DNA of 29,043 nucleotides, taken from assembly GCA_900755065.1 (NCBI GenBank), contig CAAEFC010000021.1:1-29043 (forward strand), given 5' to 3'. This stretch comes from Bacilli bacterium (GTDB lineage Bacteria; Bacillota_I; Bacilli_A; RFN20; CAG-449). The notes under the pieces are model-generated. The model searched no databases and was not told where the DNA came from. It saw only the letters and a program-made list of their open reading frames with translations. This document shows positions 8,468-15,495 of this stretch, piece by piece. Each line of letters opens with the position of its first letter. Within the stretch, counting starts at the first letter, position 1. The position numbers were made by a program, and so were the translations under genes.

Positions 8468-9295
8468 TCATTCGCCGGTGTGATCCGTCAGAATAAAGCC
8501 GATCGCCTTCATCAGCAGTCTGAAATCCAATCCGCAACTCCGATGCTCGATGTATTCGATGTCCAGTCTGACCCATTCGTCAAAAGGCATATCGTTTCTG
8601 TTTTTGTGAATCTGCCAGGTGCAGATCAGTCCGCCTTTTACATCCAGGCGATGTCTCTGATAGGCGTTGTACGAAAGCACTTCGTTCGGAATGGGAGGTC
8701 GAGGTCCGACGACGCTCATTTTTCCGCGGAAGACATCCCATATCTGCGGAAGTTCGTCCAGCGAAGTCTTCCGCAAAAACTTTCCGAATCGGGTAATTCT
8801 CGGATCGTCTGCGATTTTGAAAGCCGGACCGTCCATTTCGTTGATTCCGTATTCGATCAGTTGGCGCCGCATCGCTTCCGCGCCGGGACACATCGAACGG
8901 ATTTTATGCAACTTGAATACTTTGCCGTCTTTTCCGCACCGGTCGCTGGTATAGATCGGTCCGTGAATCGTCGGATCTTTCCGGCCGTTCGGGTTTTTCT
9001 TCAATTTGCAATTATATCGCTTCCCGTTTTTTGAAAAATACTTTCCGTCGCTTGCTTCCGTGATTTCCAGTTCATAACTCTTTGCGCCGAAATCCTCTGC
9101 GTATTTGATGAACATCAACAGTAATATCACCCAACCGAAGCACAGCAAAAACAATCCGGAAGAAAGGATATCGAACGCCCGTTTGACGAAACGATAAAAC
9201 GCTCCTCCGCTTATTTTGATCTCAACTTGTTCTTTCTGCTCGGGTTCCGCGACTGCAATGGAGCCGTATTTTTCCGTGATCATTTCTTCATTCAT
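8468..9295 (-). CDS. Initiating sugar-phosphate transferase (polyprenyl phosphoglycosyltransferase, bacterial sugar transferase family)
   Basis: A 275-residue monotopic phosphoglycosyltransferase that transfers a sugar-1-phosphate from a nucleotide sugar to undecaprenyl phosphate, the first committed step of repeat-unit assembly. It has KRAFDI before one membrane helix (about 45-64), then GPAFKI..DDPRITRFG, KTSLDELPQ with the catalytic Asp180-Glu181 pair, and VGPRPP (196-201). Between the helix and the catalytic core lies a hydrophilic stretch (about 66-125) that seems long for the small PglC-like form. It lacks the N-terminal multi-helix half of WcaJ-type enzymes. The ATG at 9295 has no clear ribosome binding site; a second ATG at 9283 is equally possible. 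Confidence 0.93.
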   Translation of the reverse strand: MNEEMITEKYGSIAVAEPEQKEQVEIKISGGAFYRFVKRAFDILSSGLFLLCFGWVILLLMFIKYAEDFGAKSYELEITEASDGKYFSKNGKRYNCKLKKNPNGRKDPTIHGPIYTSDRCGKDGKVFKLHKIRSMCPGAEAMRRQLIEYGINEMDGPAFKIADDPRITRFGKFLRKTSLDELPQIWDVFRGKMSVVGPRPPIPNEVLSYNAYQRHRLDVKGGLICTWQIHKNRNDMPFDEWVRLDIEYIEHRSCGLDFRLLMKAIGFILTDHTGE

Positions 9296-9665
9296 AGACG
9301 ATTGCTTCTCGTAAGGCCGAATCCTGTCGATGCCTCGCCAGAAGTGTTTCTGATTCCTCCTAAATCCAATTCGACGACGGCGACCCGCCTGTGCAGGTCG
9401 GATCTTTATCCCGCCGACAAAGCCCGCAAAGGATTGCCGACCATTTCGGGAAAAACCGTTCCCCGACAGGCAATCCGCTCCCGCTCTGCTTTCAAAATCG
9501 TTTTTTTACGGAACGAAAACGATGGAAGCGACTCACGCGCTCTGTCCGGAAAAGAGTCCGGTTACGGCGGGAAAAACGAATCGTCTCCGATCTGACTTTA
9601 CCCCCGTTCCGTTCATGATCTGCCCCTTCGACAGAGCAACGAAACTAATATTTAATTTATATCGA

Positions 9666-9694
9666 ATTATAAACTATTTATTAGCAATTTACTT
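9666..9694 (-). promoter_or_regulatory. Putative promoter of the sugar-transferase operon
   Basis: In the A+T-rich island the minus strand reads a perfect TATAAT at 9671-9666. At 17-bp spacing the -35 is poor (AAGTAA); TTGCTA lies closer than usual. The -10 quality and position upstream of a 0.37 kb leader support a promoter, but the exact pair is uncertain. Confidence 0.35.
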
Positions 9695-9753
9695 ATAACA
9701 AAAAAAGGCATTAGAATCAACATAAAAATGTACGACATAACCAAAAAACACTG

Positions 9754-9780
9754 AAAAAGACCAAAACCGAAAGATTTTCG
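9754..9780 (-). terminator. Weak candidate terminator after glf
   Basis: Read on the minus strand, a CGAAA/TTTCG stem with a 3-nt loop (9780-9768) is followed by a T-rich run. It lies about 60 bp past the glf stop. The stem is short, so read-through into the operon downstream is likely. Confidence 0.3.
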
Positions 9781-9839
9781 CATAAAATGAAAGAGAAGTC
9801 TCTCTGCTTTGGAAACGCGAATTTCAAAATAATCCGGTT

Positions 9840-10940
9840 TTATTTGCCAAACTCTTTTCTGCAATCTTCCAGACAAGTCTTGATAATCTGATCCATGTTG
9901 TAGTACCGGTACTGTCCCAGTCGACCGCCGAAAAGTACGTTCCGATCCTGCCCGGACCGCTCGATGTATCGTTTGAGCAAAGCCGTGTTTTTTTCGTCGT
10001 TGACGGGATAATAAGGTTCTTTCGTTTCGTCCCATGCCGTAGAAAATTCTTTGGAAATAAGCGTAAATTTCGTCCTGCTTCCTTCAAAATGTTTATGTTC
10101 GATGATTCTCGTCCAGGGTGTTTCCCGGTCGGTATAGTTGACGACCGCGTTTCCCTGATACGATTCGATTTCGTATCGTTCCGTTTTAAACTCGACCGTG
10201 CGATACTCCAATTTTCCGAAAGAATAGCCGTAAAACTCGTCGATCGGACCGGTATAAACGATTTTATCCGCAAGCGCGTTGAATTCCTCTCTGCGGTCCA
10301 GATAATTGACATTCAGACGCACTTCGGTGCCTTCCAGCATCTTTTCGATCCATCTCGTATAACCGCCGACGGGAATTCCCTGATAAACATCGTCGAAATA
10401 ATTGTTATCGTAGGTCATGCGGAGAGGGACGCGTCGAATGATGAAACTCGGAAGATCCTTGCAATCCCGACCCCATTGTTTTTCCGTATATCCCTTGATC
10501 AGTTTCTCGTAGATGTCTTTGCCCGCGAGAGTCAGGGCCTGCTCTTCCAGATTCTTCGGTTTGCTGTAAAAAACACGCGTCTCTTCGATTTTTTTCATGG
10601 CCTGTTCGGGTGTCGTAACCCCCCATAAGGCATAGAAGGTGTTCATATTGAACGGGAGATTGTATATCTTTCCTTTGTAATTGGCTATCGGAGAATTGAT
10701 GAACGGTTTAAAGGGAACCAAGGCGTTGACATAGTTCCATACATCGGGATCCGATGTGTGAAAAATATGCGCGCCGTACACATGAACGTTGATCCCGTCG
10801 ACGTTTTTCGTATAGATATTCCCTCCGATATGGCTTCTTTTTTCGATAACCAGACAAGTCTTTCCGTTTTTTCTCGCTTCATAAGCAAAAGTCGCGCCGT
10901 AAAGTCCCGACCCAACTACCAGATAATCATACTTCTTCAT
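9840..10940 (-). CDS. glf: UDP-galactopyranose mutase
   Basis: A 366-residue flavoenzyme that interconverts UDP-galactopyranose and UDP-galactofuranose, supplying galactofuranose to the polysaccharide. The FAD-binding GSGLYG (10-15), HIGGN (37-41), YGAHIFHT (55-62), EKQWG and the C-terminal GGRLGQYRYYNMDQ (about 338-351) are all present, and the length is normal for the bacterial enzyme. The frame extends to 10982, but the ATG at 10940 gives the canonical MKKYDYLVVGSG start and has GGGAGG upstream. It has its own promoter and is separated from the next gene by 0.54 kb. Confidence 0.97.
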   Translation of the reverse strand: MKKYDYLVVGSGLYGATFAYEARKNGKTCLVIEKRSHIGGNIYTKNVDGINVHVYGAHIFHTSDPDVWNYVNALVPFKPFINSPIANYKGKIYNLPFNMNTFYALWGVTTPEQAMKKIEETRVFYSKPKNLEEQALTLAGKDIYEKLIKGYTEKQWGRDCKDLPSFIIRRVPLRMTYDNNYFDDVYQGIPVGGYTRWIEKMLEGTEVRLNVNYLDRREEFNALADKIVYTGPIDEFYGYSFGKLEYRTVEFKTERYEIESYQGNAVVNYTDRETPWTRIIEHKHFEGSRTKFTLISKEFSTAWDETKEPYYPVNDEKNTALLKRYIERSGQDRNVLFGGRLGQYRYYNMDQIIKTCLEDCRKEFGK

Positions 10941-11011
10941 CCCGTTCTTCCTCCCTGGATTTCTTCGTTTCCGAAGTCGCAAAATCGTTCATCGTTTCCA
11001 TTGCTTTTTTT

Positions 11012-11040
11012 AGAATACCACATCGATTTTTTATTTTCAA
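11012..11040 (-). promoter_or_regulatory. Promoter of glf
   Basis: On the minus strand TTGAAA (11040-11035) and TATTCT (11017-11012) are separated by exactly 17 bp, with TGG directly before the -10 hexamer (extended -10). It sits about 70 bp upstream of the glf start. The same -35 hexamer and spacing occur in front of the rml operon. Confidence 0.65.
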
Positions 11041-11077
11041 ACACAAGGAACCTGTCGGTTCAATGTTCCGACGCAAC

Positions 11078-11103
11078 AAAAAAGCGAAGAATACACTTTT
11101 CGC
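11078..11103 (-). terminator. Rho-independent terminator after the lipoprotein gene
   Basis: On the minus strand a GCGAA/TTCGC stem (11103-11084), extended by a mismatch and two more pairs, is followed by six T (11083-11078). It lies 23 bp past the stop of the lipoprotein gene and separates the stress cluster from glf. Confidence 0.6.
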
Positions 11104-11126
11104 GTATATCCCCCGCTTTTATGACG

Positions 11127-12011
11127 TTATTTCACGTCGTTTCCGATTACTTCTTCGAAAGTTGCCGTTGAAACTCCGTCCGTTTCCGTTACGACTTTCC
11201 TGAACAGGACCGTTTCGGTCTCGCTTCCGTCGACTTTCACCCGGATAAACTCCTCGCCGTTTTCCGTAAACGTTTCGAATTTGTATTTGACGCCTTCCAT
11301 CTTGACTTTGATCTCGTTCTCGACCTTTTGCCGCTCGGTTTCTTTCTCGAAAGAGAAGGCGTAGATGGTTACCCCGTTTTCCACGATCTCATACGCGAAT
11401 TCTTCCTCGTATTCGTCCGTTTCGCGAGAAATCTCCTGTTTGACTTTGACATACGAACGCGAATTGCCTTTTTCCGTGAAAATCTTCAATTCCATTTCTT
11501 CTTCCTGTTCGTCGGCTTCCGTCTCTTTTTCAATCGATCCGACGAAATCGAATTCGCTTTCGCCCGCGACGGCGATTCCGGAAAGTTCGGTTTCCGTCTC
11601 CGTTTCGTCTTCGTCGATCTCTTCTTTCGTTCCGACGATGTTGTAGTACAAGGTGTATTCCGAACGCGCATCGGTCAGGTCTTTGTACGAAATCTCCTGT
11701 TTATACGCATAACCTTCCCGGTCGGATTCCAGAATCTGATTGGAGAATTCCGCCTCGTTTTTCAGAATCAGATCGACGGAAGGAAGCATTTCCTCGATGC
11801 GCAGTTTCGTATTCCCGTCGATTTTCATTTTTCGTCCGTCGCTCTGCCGGTTAAAGATCAGGCTCAGCGAAGTGGCGCTTTGATACGCCAGCGTATCCGC
11901 GTTCCGATCGACGATCGTTTCCTTTCCGTTCAGATGACTTTCGACTTTTCCGCAGGCGAACAGCGATAGCGATATTCCGATTCCTCCGGCGATGACCCAT
12001 AATTTTTTCAT
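11127..12011 (-). CDS. Predicted lipoprotein with acidic beta-rich domain, paralogous to the adjacent membrane protein
   Basis: A 294-residue protein of unknown function. It starts with a lipoprotein signal: MKKLWVIAGG, a hydrophobic stretch, and the lipobox LFAC with Cys20. The mature part is rich in Glu, Lys and Thr with alternating patterns expected of beta strands. Its second half (KVKQEISRETDEYEEEFAYEI and following) aligns by eye with the outer part of the protein encoded upstream (VIEQEIENDQREYVYSC). Both keep the order Gln-Glu-Ile, Tyr-x-Tyr, then Asn-Gly. The ATG at 12011 has AAAGGA upstream. It follows the anti-sigma-like gene by 92 bp and ends at a terminator, so it is probably part of that regulon and anchored outside the membrane. 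Confidence 0.8.
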   Translation of the reverse strand: MKKLWVIAGGIGISLSLFACGKVESHLNGKETIVDRNADTLAYQSATSLSLIFNRQSDGRKMKIDGNTKLRIEEMLPSVDLILKNEAEFSNQILESDREGYAYKQEISYKDLTDARSEYTLYYNIVGTKEEIDEDETETETELSGIAVAGESEFDFVGSIEKETEADEQEEEMELKIFTEKGNSRSYVKVKQEISRETDEYEEEFAYEIVENGVTIYAFSFEKETERQKVENEIKVKMEGVKYKFETFTENGEEFIRVKVDGSETETVLFRKVVTETDGVSTATFEEVIGNDVK

Positions 12012-12103
12012 GTTGTTTTTTTCCTTTCTGCCTTAAATACGATTCAGGTCGCCGTTTTATTGGATTTATTTTCCATTTTTTTTATTTTCGGTCGAATCGA
12101 GAC

Positions 12104-13129
12104 CTACAATGCAATGCGCATCCCCGTCTCTACGTCCGTATACACGCGGTTCTTTTCATCGACATTGAGGCATAACGTGCCTTCAAAATCGAGATGCTGA
12201 TAAGACGAAACGACGCTTCCGTCCGCCTCTTTGACGATATTTCCGAACTGATATTCGCGATCGTTTTTCCGGATCTCCATTTCGCATTCCGAAACAGAAT
12301 CGCTTTCCTTTTCGATCGCGATTTTCTCTTCGTAGAACCGTTCGCCGTTCCGATAGCAGGAGTAGACGTACTCTCTCTGATCGTTTTCAATCTCCTGTTC
12401 GATGACGATTTTCCGCTCGTCGGAAAGGTCGATTTCCATTTCGATTTCCATTTCGTCGTCGTCCGTCTCCTGTTCACGGTGCAGGCTGACTTTCCAGGAG
12501 TCGTCTGTTCCGAAATAAATCTCTCCTTTGTATTCGACTTCGATTTCATCGTCGTCTTCCTCTTCGAAAGAGACGTCGTTGAGAAAGGAGTACTCCCGAT
12601 CGGAAGCGTAAATCGTCATCCGATATTTGTAATTCCCGTAATTTCCCGTGAAATGCCCTTCTTCGATCTGATTCTGAACGTCGATGCCGTCGGTCAGCAA
12701 CTGATTCAGGGTGGAATACGATGTATCGAAAGTTTCGCAGATTTCTCTGAAATCCGACTCACCGATGCGATAGGCGCGTCTCATCTTCGCGGAAGAAGCG
12801 GAAAAGTTTTCCGCCAGATTCAGCGAGGAAAAAATCTGAAAAGCGGTCTGGCTTCGCGTTCCTCCCCGCACGTTTTCCTGCGGATGAATCACCTTCGGAT
12901 TTTCGTCCGGACGCGTCAGCGCCGGAAAGGCGAAGAGAGCGAAGACGGCACAGCAACAGCAAGCCCCGACCAGCGCGAGACTCGGAAAAAGCGGAAATCC
13001 TCTTTTTTTCTTTTTCGGTTGTTCCTGTCGTTCCGCATAGGCTCTCAGAATATCCTGCGACGTCGTCTTGATTTCGTATTTTTCCGAAGCCTCTTTGATG
13101 TCGGTTACCCATTTTTCTTCATTGTTCAC
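12104..13129 (-). CDS. Single-pass membrane protein, probable anti-sigma factor
   Basis: About 341 residues: a cytoplasmic N-terminal segment (roughly 1-45), a basic PKKKKR stop, one membrane helix (about 49-71) containing four consecutive Cys, and a large acidic outer domain rich in beta-type alternation. It directly follows an ECF-type sigma gene with overlap, the usual arrangement for an anti-sigma factor. The outer domain resembles the downstream lipoprotein. Two starts are possible: GTG at 13129, whose GTGA overlaps the sigma stop and has AAAGGA 11 nt upstream, or ATG at 13141, which has its SD-like bases touching the start. I favour GTG. No zinc-binding anti-sigma motif (HxxxCxxC) is visible, so the role rests on context and topology. 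Confidence 0.72.
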   Translation of the reverse strand: MNNEEKWVTDIKEASEKYEIKTTSQDILRAYAERQEQPKKKKRGFPLFPSLALVGACCCCAVFALFAFPALTRPDENPKVIHPQENVRGGTRSQTAFQIFSSLNLAENFSASSAKMRRAYRIGESDFREICETFDTSYSTLNQLLTDGIDVQNQIEEGHFTGNYGNYKYRMTIYASDREYSFLNDVSFEEEDDDEIEVEYKGEIYFGTDDSWKVSLHREQETDDDEMEIEMEIDLSDERKIVIEQEIENDQREYVYSCYRNGERFYEEKIAIEKESDSVSECEMEIRKNDREYQFGNIVKEADGSVVSSYQHLDFEGTLCLNVDEKNRVYTDVETGMRIAL

Positions 13130-13578
13130 GATCGATCCCATCCTTTCTTCAATTTTTTGATCGCGTGATTATAGGCCCACGTGATCGTCCCCAAGGGTTT
13201 CTTTTTCAATCGGGCGATTTCTTTGTGCGTCATCGCGTTGACGACGTGAAGGATTACAATCTCGAATTCCTTTTCGTTCAGCAATTCCTTACACTTTTCG
13301 ATGACTTCAAATCCGGCGTGATTTTCTTCGTTCGCGTATTCCCGATCGTTTTCGACGCTTTCCCATTCCGCCTGTTTTTTTCGCTTCCGGATTTCGTCCA
13401 GCGCGATATTGCGCGAAAGAACGAAGAGATACCCCAGTATGTTCTTTCTTTCGTCCAGATCGGCGATTCTTTCCACTCTCGATAAAAAGCAAAGTTCGTT
13501 CTTTTCCCACACCGATCCGGCCATGGTGGAATGGTTTGCGAAAATGGTGGAAGAAAGAAAGCGCAACAACGATTCCAA
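13126..13578 (-). CDS. ECF-type RNA polymerase sigma factor, unusually short N-terminus
   Basis: A sigma-70 family protein. Region 2.3-2.4 is clear (ILGYLFVLSRNIALDEIRKRKK, about residues 47-68). Region 4 with its helix-turn-helix is also clear (ELLNEKEFEIVILHVVNAM, then THKEIARLKKKPLGTITWAYNHAIKKLKK, about 98-145). The start is unsettled. ATG at 13524 gives 132 residues and cuts region 2. TTG at 13578 gives 150 residues and keeps a stretch (SLLRFL...NHSTMAGSVWEK) that resembles regions 2.1-2.2. Neither has a ribosome binding site. The flavodoxin-like gene starts 34 bp away on the other strand, so little room is left for the missing residues. It is coupled to the anti-sigma-like gene. Confidence 0.75.
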   Translation of the reverse strand: MESLLRFLSSTIFANHSTMAGSVWEKNELCFLSRVERIADLDERKNILGYLFVLSRNIALDEIRKRKKQAEWESVENDREYANEENHAGFEVIEKCKELLNEKEFEIVILHVVNAMTHKEIARLKKKPLGTITWAYNHAIKKLKKGWDRS

Positions 13579-13611
13579 AAAAGAAAAGAAAAATTGGTAA
13601 AGGAGAATACC

Positions 13612-14232
13612 GTGAAAAAGTTTCTCCCGATTCTTTCTCTCCTGTGTCTGTTTTCGCTCGGATCCTGCACCCGTAAAGAACCCGCGCATTCGCCCGTAAC
13701 GCCGCCTTCCGAAAACGAAGTAACTTTCGCGGAAGACTTCACCGTGACGAGTTCCGTTCTCGTCGTCTATTTTTCCAAGACCCATACGACGGAAAACGTC
13801 GCCCTGAGCATTCGGGAACTGACCGACGCGGACCTCTTCCAAATCGAACGGAAAGAGCCTTATCCCGAAGCCTACACGCCGACCACCGAGGTGGCACAAG
13901 AAGAAAAAAACAGCAACGCCCGACCGGAACTTTCGTCCTATCTTCCGAAAGATGTCGTTGCTCGATACGATACGGTTTTCGTGGGGTTCCCGATCTGGTG
14001 GCACACCGCGCCGTTGCCTGTTCTTTCATTTCTGAACTTTTACGATTGGACCGGTCAGACGATCTACACGTTCTGCACGGCGGCGAGCAGTCCGATCACG
14101 GAAAGCACGGAAGATATCCGTTCCAACGCGGAAGGCGCGACCGTGATCAAAGGAAAAAGGTTCAGCCGCAACGACAGCGGAATCGAAACGTGGATCCACT
14201 CGCTGAATCTGCCGGAAAGCGAATCTGCCTAA
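13612..14232 (+). CDS. Flavodoxin-like lipoprotein
   Basis: A 206-residue protein with a short signal peptide and a lipobox-like LGSC (Cys19), followed by a flavodoxin domain. SVLVVYFSKTHTTENVA (48-64) matches the first strand and FMN phosphate loop. VGFPIWWHTAP (124-134) and IYTFCTAASSPI (151-162) match the flavin-binding loops of the flavodoxin_4 type. It should bind FMN and act in electron transfer on the outer face of the membrane. The GTG start at 13612 is chosen because AAAGGAG lies 6 nt upstream and the signal peptide begins there; the frame is open further upstream, but that part is antisense to the sigma gene. It ends at a strong terminator. Confidence 0.85.
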   Translation: MKKFLPILSLLCLFSLGSCTRKEPAHSPVTPPSENEVTFAEDFTVTSSVLVVYFSKTHTTENVALSIRELTDADLFQIERKEPYPEAYTPTTEVAQEEKNSNARPELSSYLPKDVVARYDTVFVGFPIWWHTAPLPVLSFLNFYDWTGQTIYTFCTAASSPITESTEDIRSNAEGATVIKGKRFSRNDSGIETWIHSLNLPESESA

Positions 14233-14242
14233 AAAAATTCTG

Positions 14243-14280
14243 AATCAAAGAGAAATCCGACCTTCTCTTTGATTTTTTTA
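14243..14280. terminator. Strong bidirectional terminator
   Basis: A perfect 12-bp stem AATCAAAGAGAA/TTCTCTTTGATT with an 8-nt loop is followed by a run of T on the plus strand, 10 bp past the flavodoxin stop. On the minus strand a run of T follows after five bases, so it can also end transcription from the island. Its right arm merges with direct repeat copy A. Confidence 0.85.
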
Positions 14281-14302
14281 TTCTAACCGTAACAGATTGC
14301 TG
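14267..14302. repeat. Imperfect direct repeat, copy A
   Basis: This 36-bp segment matches 15870-15905 at 32 positions in the same orientation, with an offset of 1603 bp. The shared core is CTTTGA, seven T, AT, then TAAC, GTAACAGATT and CTG. Copy A covers the stop of the 90-codon gene and the right arm of the flavodoxin terminator. Confidence 0.65.
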
Positions 14303-14555
14303 ATAATATCGACTTTACACCCTCTTGAGTAGAAGAATCCTCTATAACCATATTTTCGTTATTCTGAGGTACGTCAAAATCGGTACTTTCCTCAAAAGTA
14401 GGAACAGATATGATTTCATTTTTTGGAACGATGCTCTCAATAATACTACTCTTTTTTTTGATTTTTCCTGTAACATTTTCTTCTTCTCCTTCTTTTAATA
14501 AAAATAGAAGGGCTTGAATGTTCTTCCGAACAATCAAACCCTCCCTGTTATCCAA
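14283..14555 (-). CDS. Hypothetical 90-residue protein
   Basis: I do not recognise this protein. The frame starts at TTG (14555), 24 bp past the Fic stop, and ends inside repeat copy A. It is hydrophilic and acidic after an initial LIVRKNIQALLFLLKEG segment. The DNA is visibly more A+T-rich than the flanking genes. A different overlapping frame with an ATG near 14466 has GGAG upstream and would give about 44 residues. It may be a true small gene, a remnant of a mobile element, or not coding at all. Confidence 0.35.
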   Translation of the reverse strand: MDNREGLIVRKNIQALLFLLKEGEEENVTGKIKKKSSIIESIVPKNEIISVPTFEESTDFDVPQNNENMVIEDSSTQEGVKSILSAICYG

Positions 14556-14579
14556 CGGATTATGATTTTTCTTTATGAT

Positions 14580-15473
14580 TTACATTTCGATTTCTGAACG
14601 TCCGCTACCATTCTCGTCGGTTTCCTGTCCCGCACCGCTTTCGGCATAAACGGAAAGCCATGTTCTCATACTTGCAAGCTCGCTTTCGGCGAGTAGCTTT
14701 GCCATTCCTTCCGTCTTGCTTTCAGGTCGCGTACTGTATTTTTCTTTATCTCGGTACGACTTAATCGCCGCATAATATCTATCCCGTTCCTCATAACGAA
14801 TATCCACGGGCAGAAGTCCAAGGGAAATCATTTCATAGATTAAAAGCAATCTTCCCGTCCTGCCGTTTCCGTCTATAAACGGGTGAATATTCTCAAACTC
14901 GATATGGTGTTTTGCCAAATTGTGAAACAGTTCTATCCACCATATCTGTCCTTGTCCGATATTTTCGGCATTCCGTTTACAATCGGCTTGCAGTTCTTCC
15001 ACATACGTTTTCATCTTGTCAGGCACCTGCGTCGGCGGACATGGCGTATACACAATCCTTACCATATCTCCGATGTAGTTCTGTATCTTCCTGTATTGCC
15101 CGGCTTCTTCTTCTCCCCGTAGAACAAAACCGTGTATCTTTTTTATAAATTCTTCCGTAATCGGCTGTTTTTGTTTTTCCGCTTCATATAGAAAGTCAAA
15201 CGCCTGTTTATATCCGACAATATCCTCGCTTTCCCTTAAAGAATGAGCTCCCGTTACGATTCCTCTTTCAATCAATAACTTTGTTTCGTCAAATGTAAAC
15301 GTATTCCCCTCAATGGCATTGGAATTATGGCTTGCACTGATTGAAAATTCGTTATTGAAATATTTGATTTCGCTTGCCGAAAGCGGACGGACTCGTTTCA
15401 TAAGCGTATAGCTTTTTTCTATACCGCCGATGATGTCGATATACTTTTGCTGTTCTTCCATTTTTTTTACCAT
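14580..15473 (-). CDS. Fic-domain protein, class II (probable AMPylase/nucleotidyltransferase)
   Basis: A 297-residue Fic protein. The catalytic motif HPFIDGNGRTGR (197-208) is complete, with His197 as the expected base and Asp/Asn/Arg for Mg-ATP. The N-terminal inhibitory motif is also present: SNAIEGN (51-57) fits [S/T]xxxE[G/N], which places the Glu against the active site in class II Fic proteins. Such enzymes usually transfer AMP from ATP to a hydroxyl on a protein and are self-restrained. The start at 15473 has GGAAAGGAG 8 nt upstream. It lies 22 bp after the recombinase-like gene, so the two are probably cotranscribed. The target is unknown. Confidence 0.93.
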   Translation of the reverse strand: MVKKMEEQQKYIDIIGGIEKSYTLMKRVRPLSASEIKYFNNEFSISASHNSNAIEGNTFTFDETKLLIERGIVTGAHSLRESEDIVGYKQAFDFLYEAEKQKQPITEEFIKKIHGFVLRGEEEAGQYRKIQNYIGDMVRIVYTPCPPTQVPDKMKTYVEELQADCKRNAENIGQGQIWWIELFHNLAKHHIEFENIHPFIDGNGRTGRLLLIYEMISLGLLPVDIRYEERDRYYAAIKSYRDKEKYSTRPESKTEGMAKLLAESELASMRTWLSVYAESGAGQETDENGSGRSEIEM

Positions 15474-15495
15474 AGCTTCTCTCCTTTCCCGTTTT

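Larger units (their letters stand above)
9296..9839 (-). other. Non-coding region with long structured leader of the polysaccharide operon
   Basis: I see no convincing gene in these 544 bases. The part near 9645-9740 is a very A+T-rich island, while 9300-9640 is G+C-rich and can fold when read on the minus strand. It has an 8-bp stem GGATTGCC/GGCAATCC enclosing a second 7-bp stem-loop (about 9430-9477), a CCGGA/TCCGG stem near 9546-9561 and a CGACC/GGTCG stem near 9380-9400. A strong AGGAGG at about 9357-9362 has no start codon at usual spacing. The likeliest role is an untranslated leader, possibly for attenuation or antitermination. No T-box or named riboswitch was recognised. Confidence 0.5.

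Noticed and set aside
7805..9034. A 409-codon open frame on the plus strand
   Set aside because: It is antisense to rfbF and the initiating transferase, both of which have complete family motifs. The translation is rich in Arg, Phe and Ile and shows no domain.
9296..9660. A T-box or known riboswitch in the leader
   Set aside because: No T-box sequence (GGGTGGNACCGCG-like), no cyclic-di-GMP, cobalamin or other core motif was recognised; only general stem-loops.
13579..14004. Upstream extension of the sigma factor frame
   Set aside because: It would be fully antisense to the flavodoxin-like gene and has no sigma motifs beyond the few residues next to 13578.
14410..14470. A 44-codon frame starting near 14466 with a fair ribosome binding site
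   Set aside because: It is short and poly-A-driven, shows no recognisable pattern and overlaps the longer frame; I could not support it as a gene.
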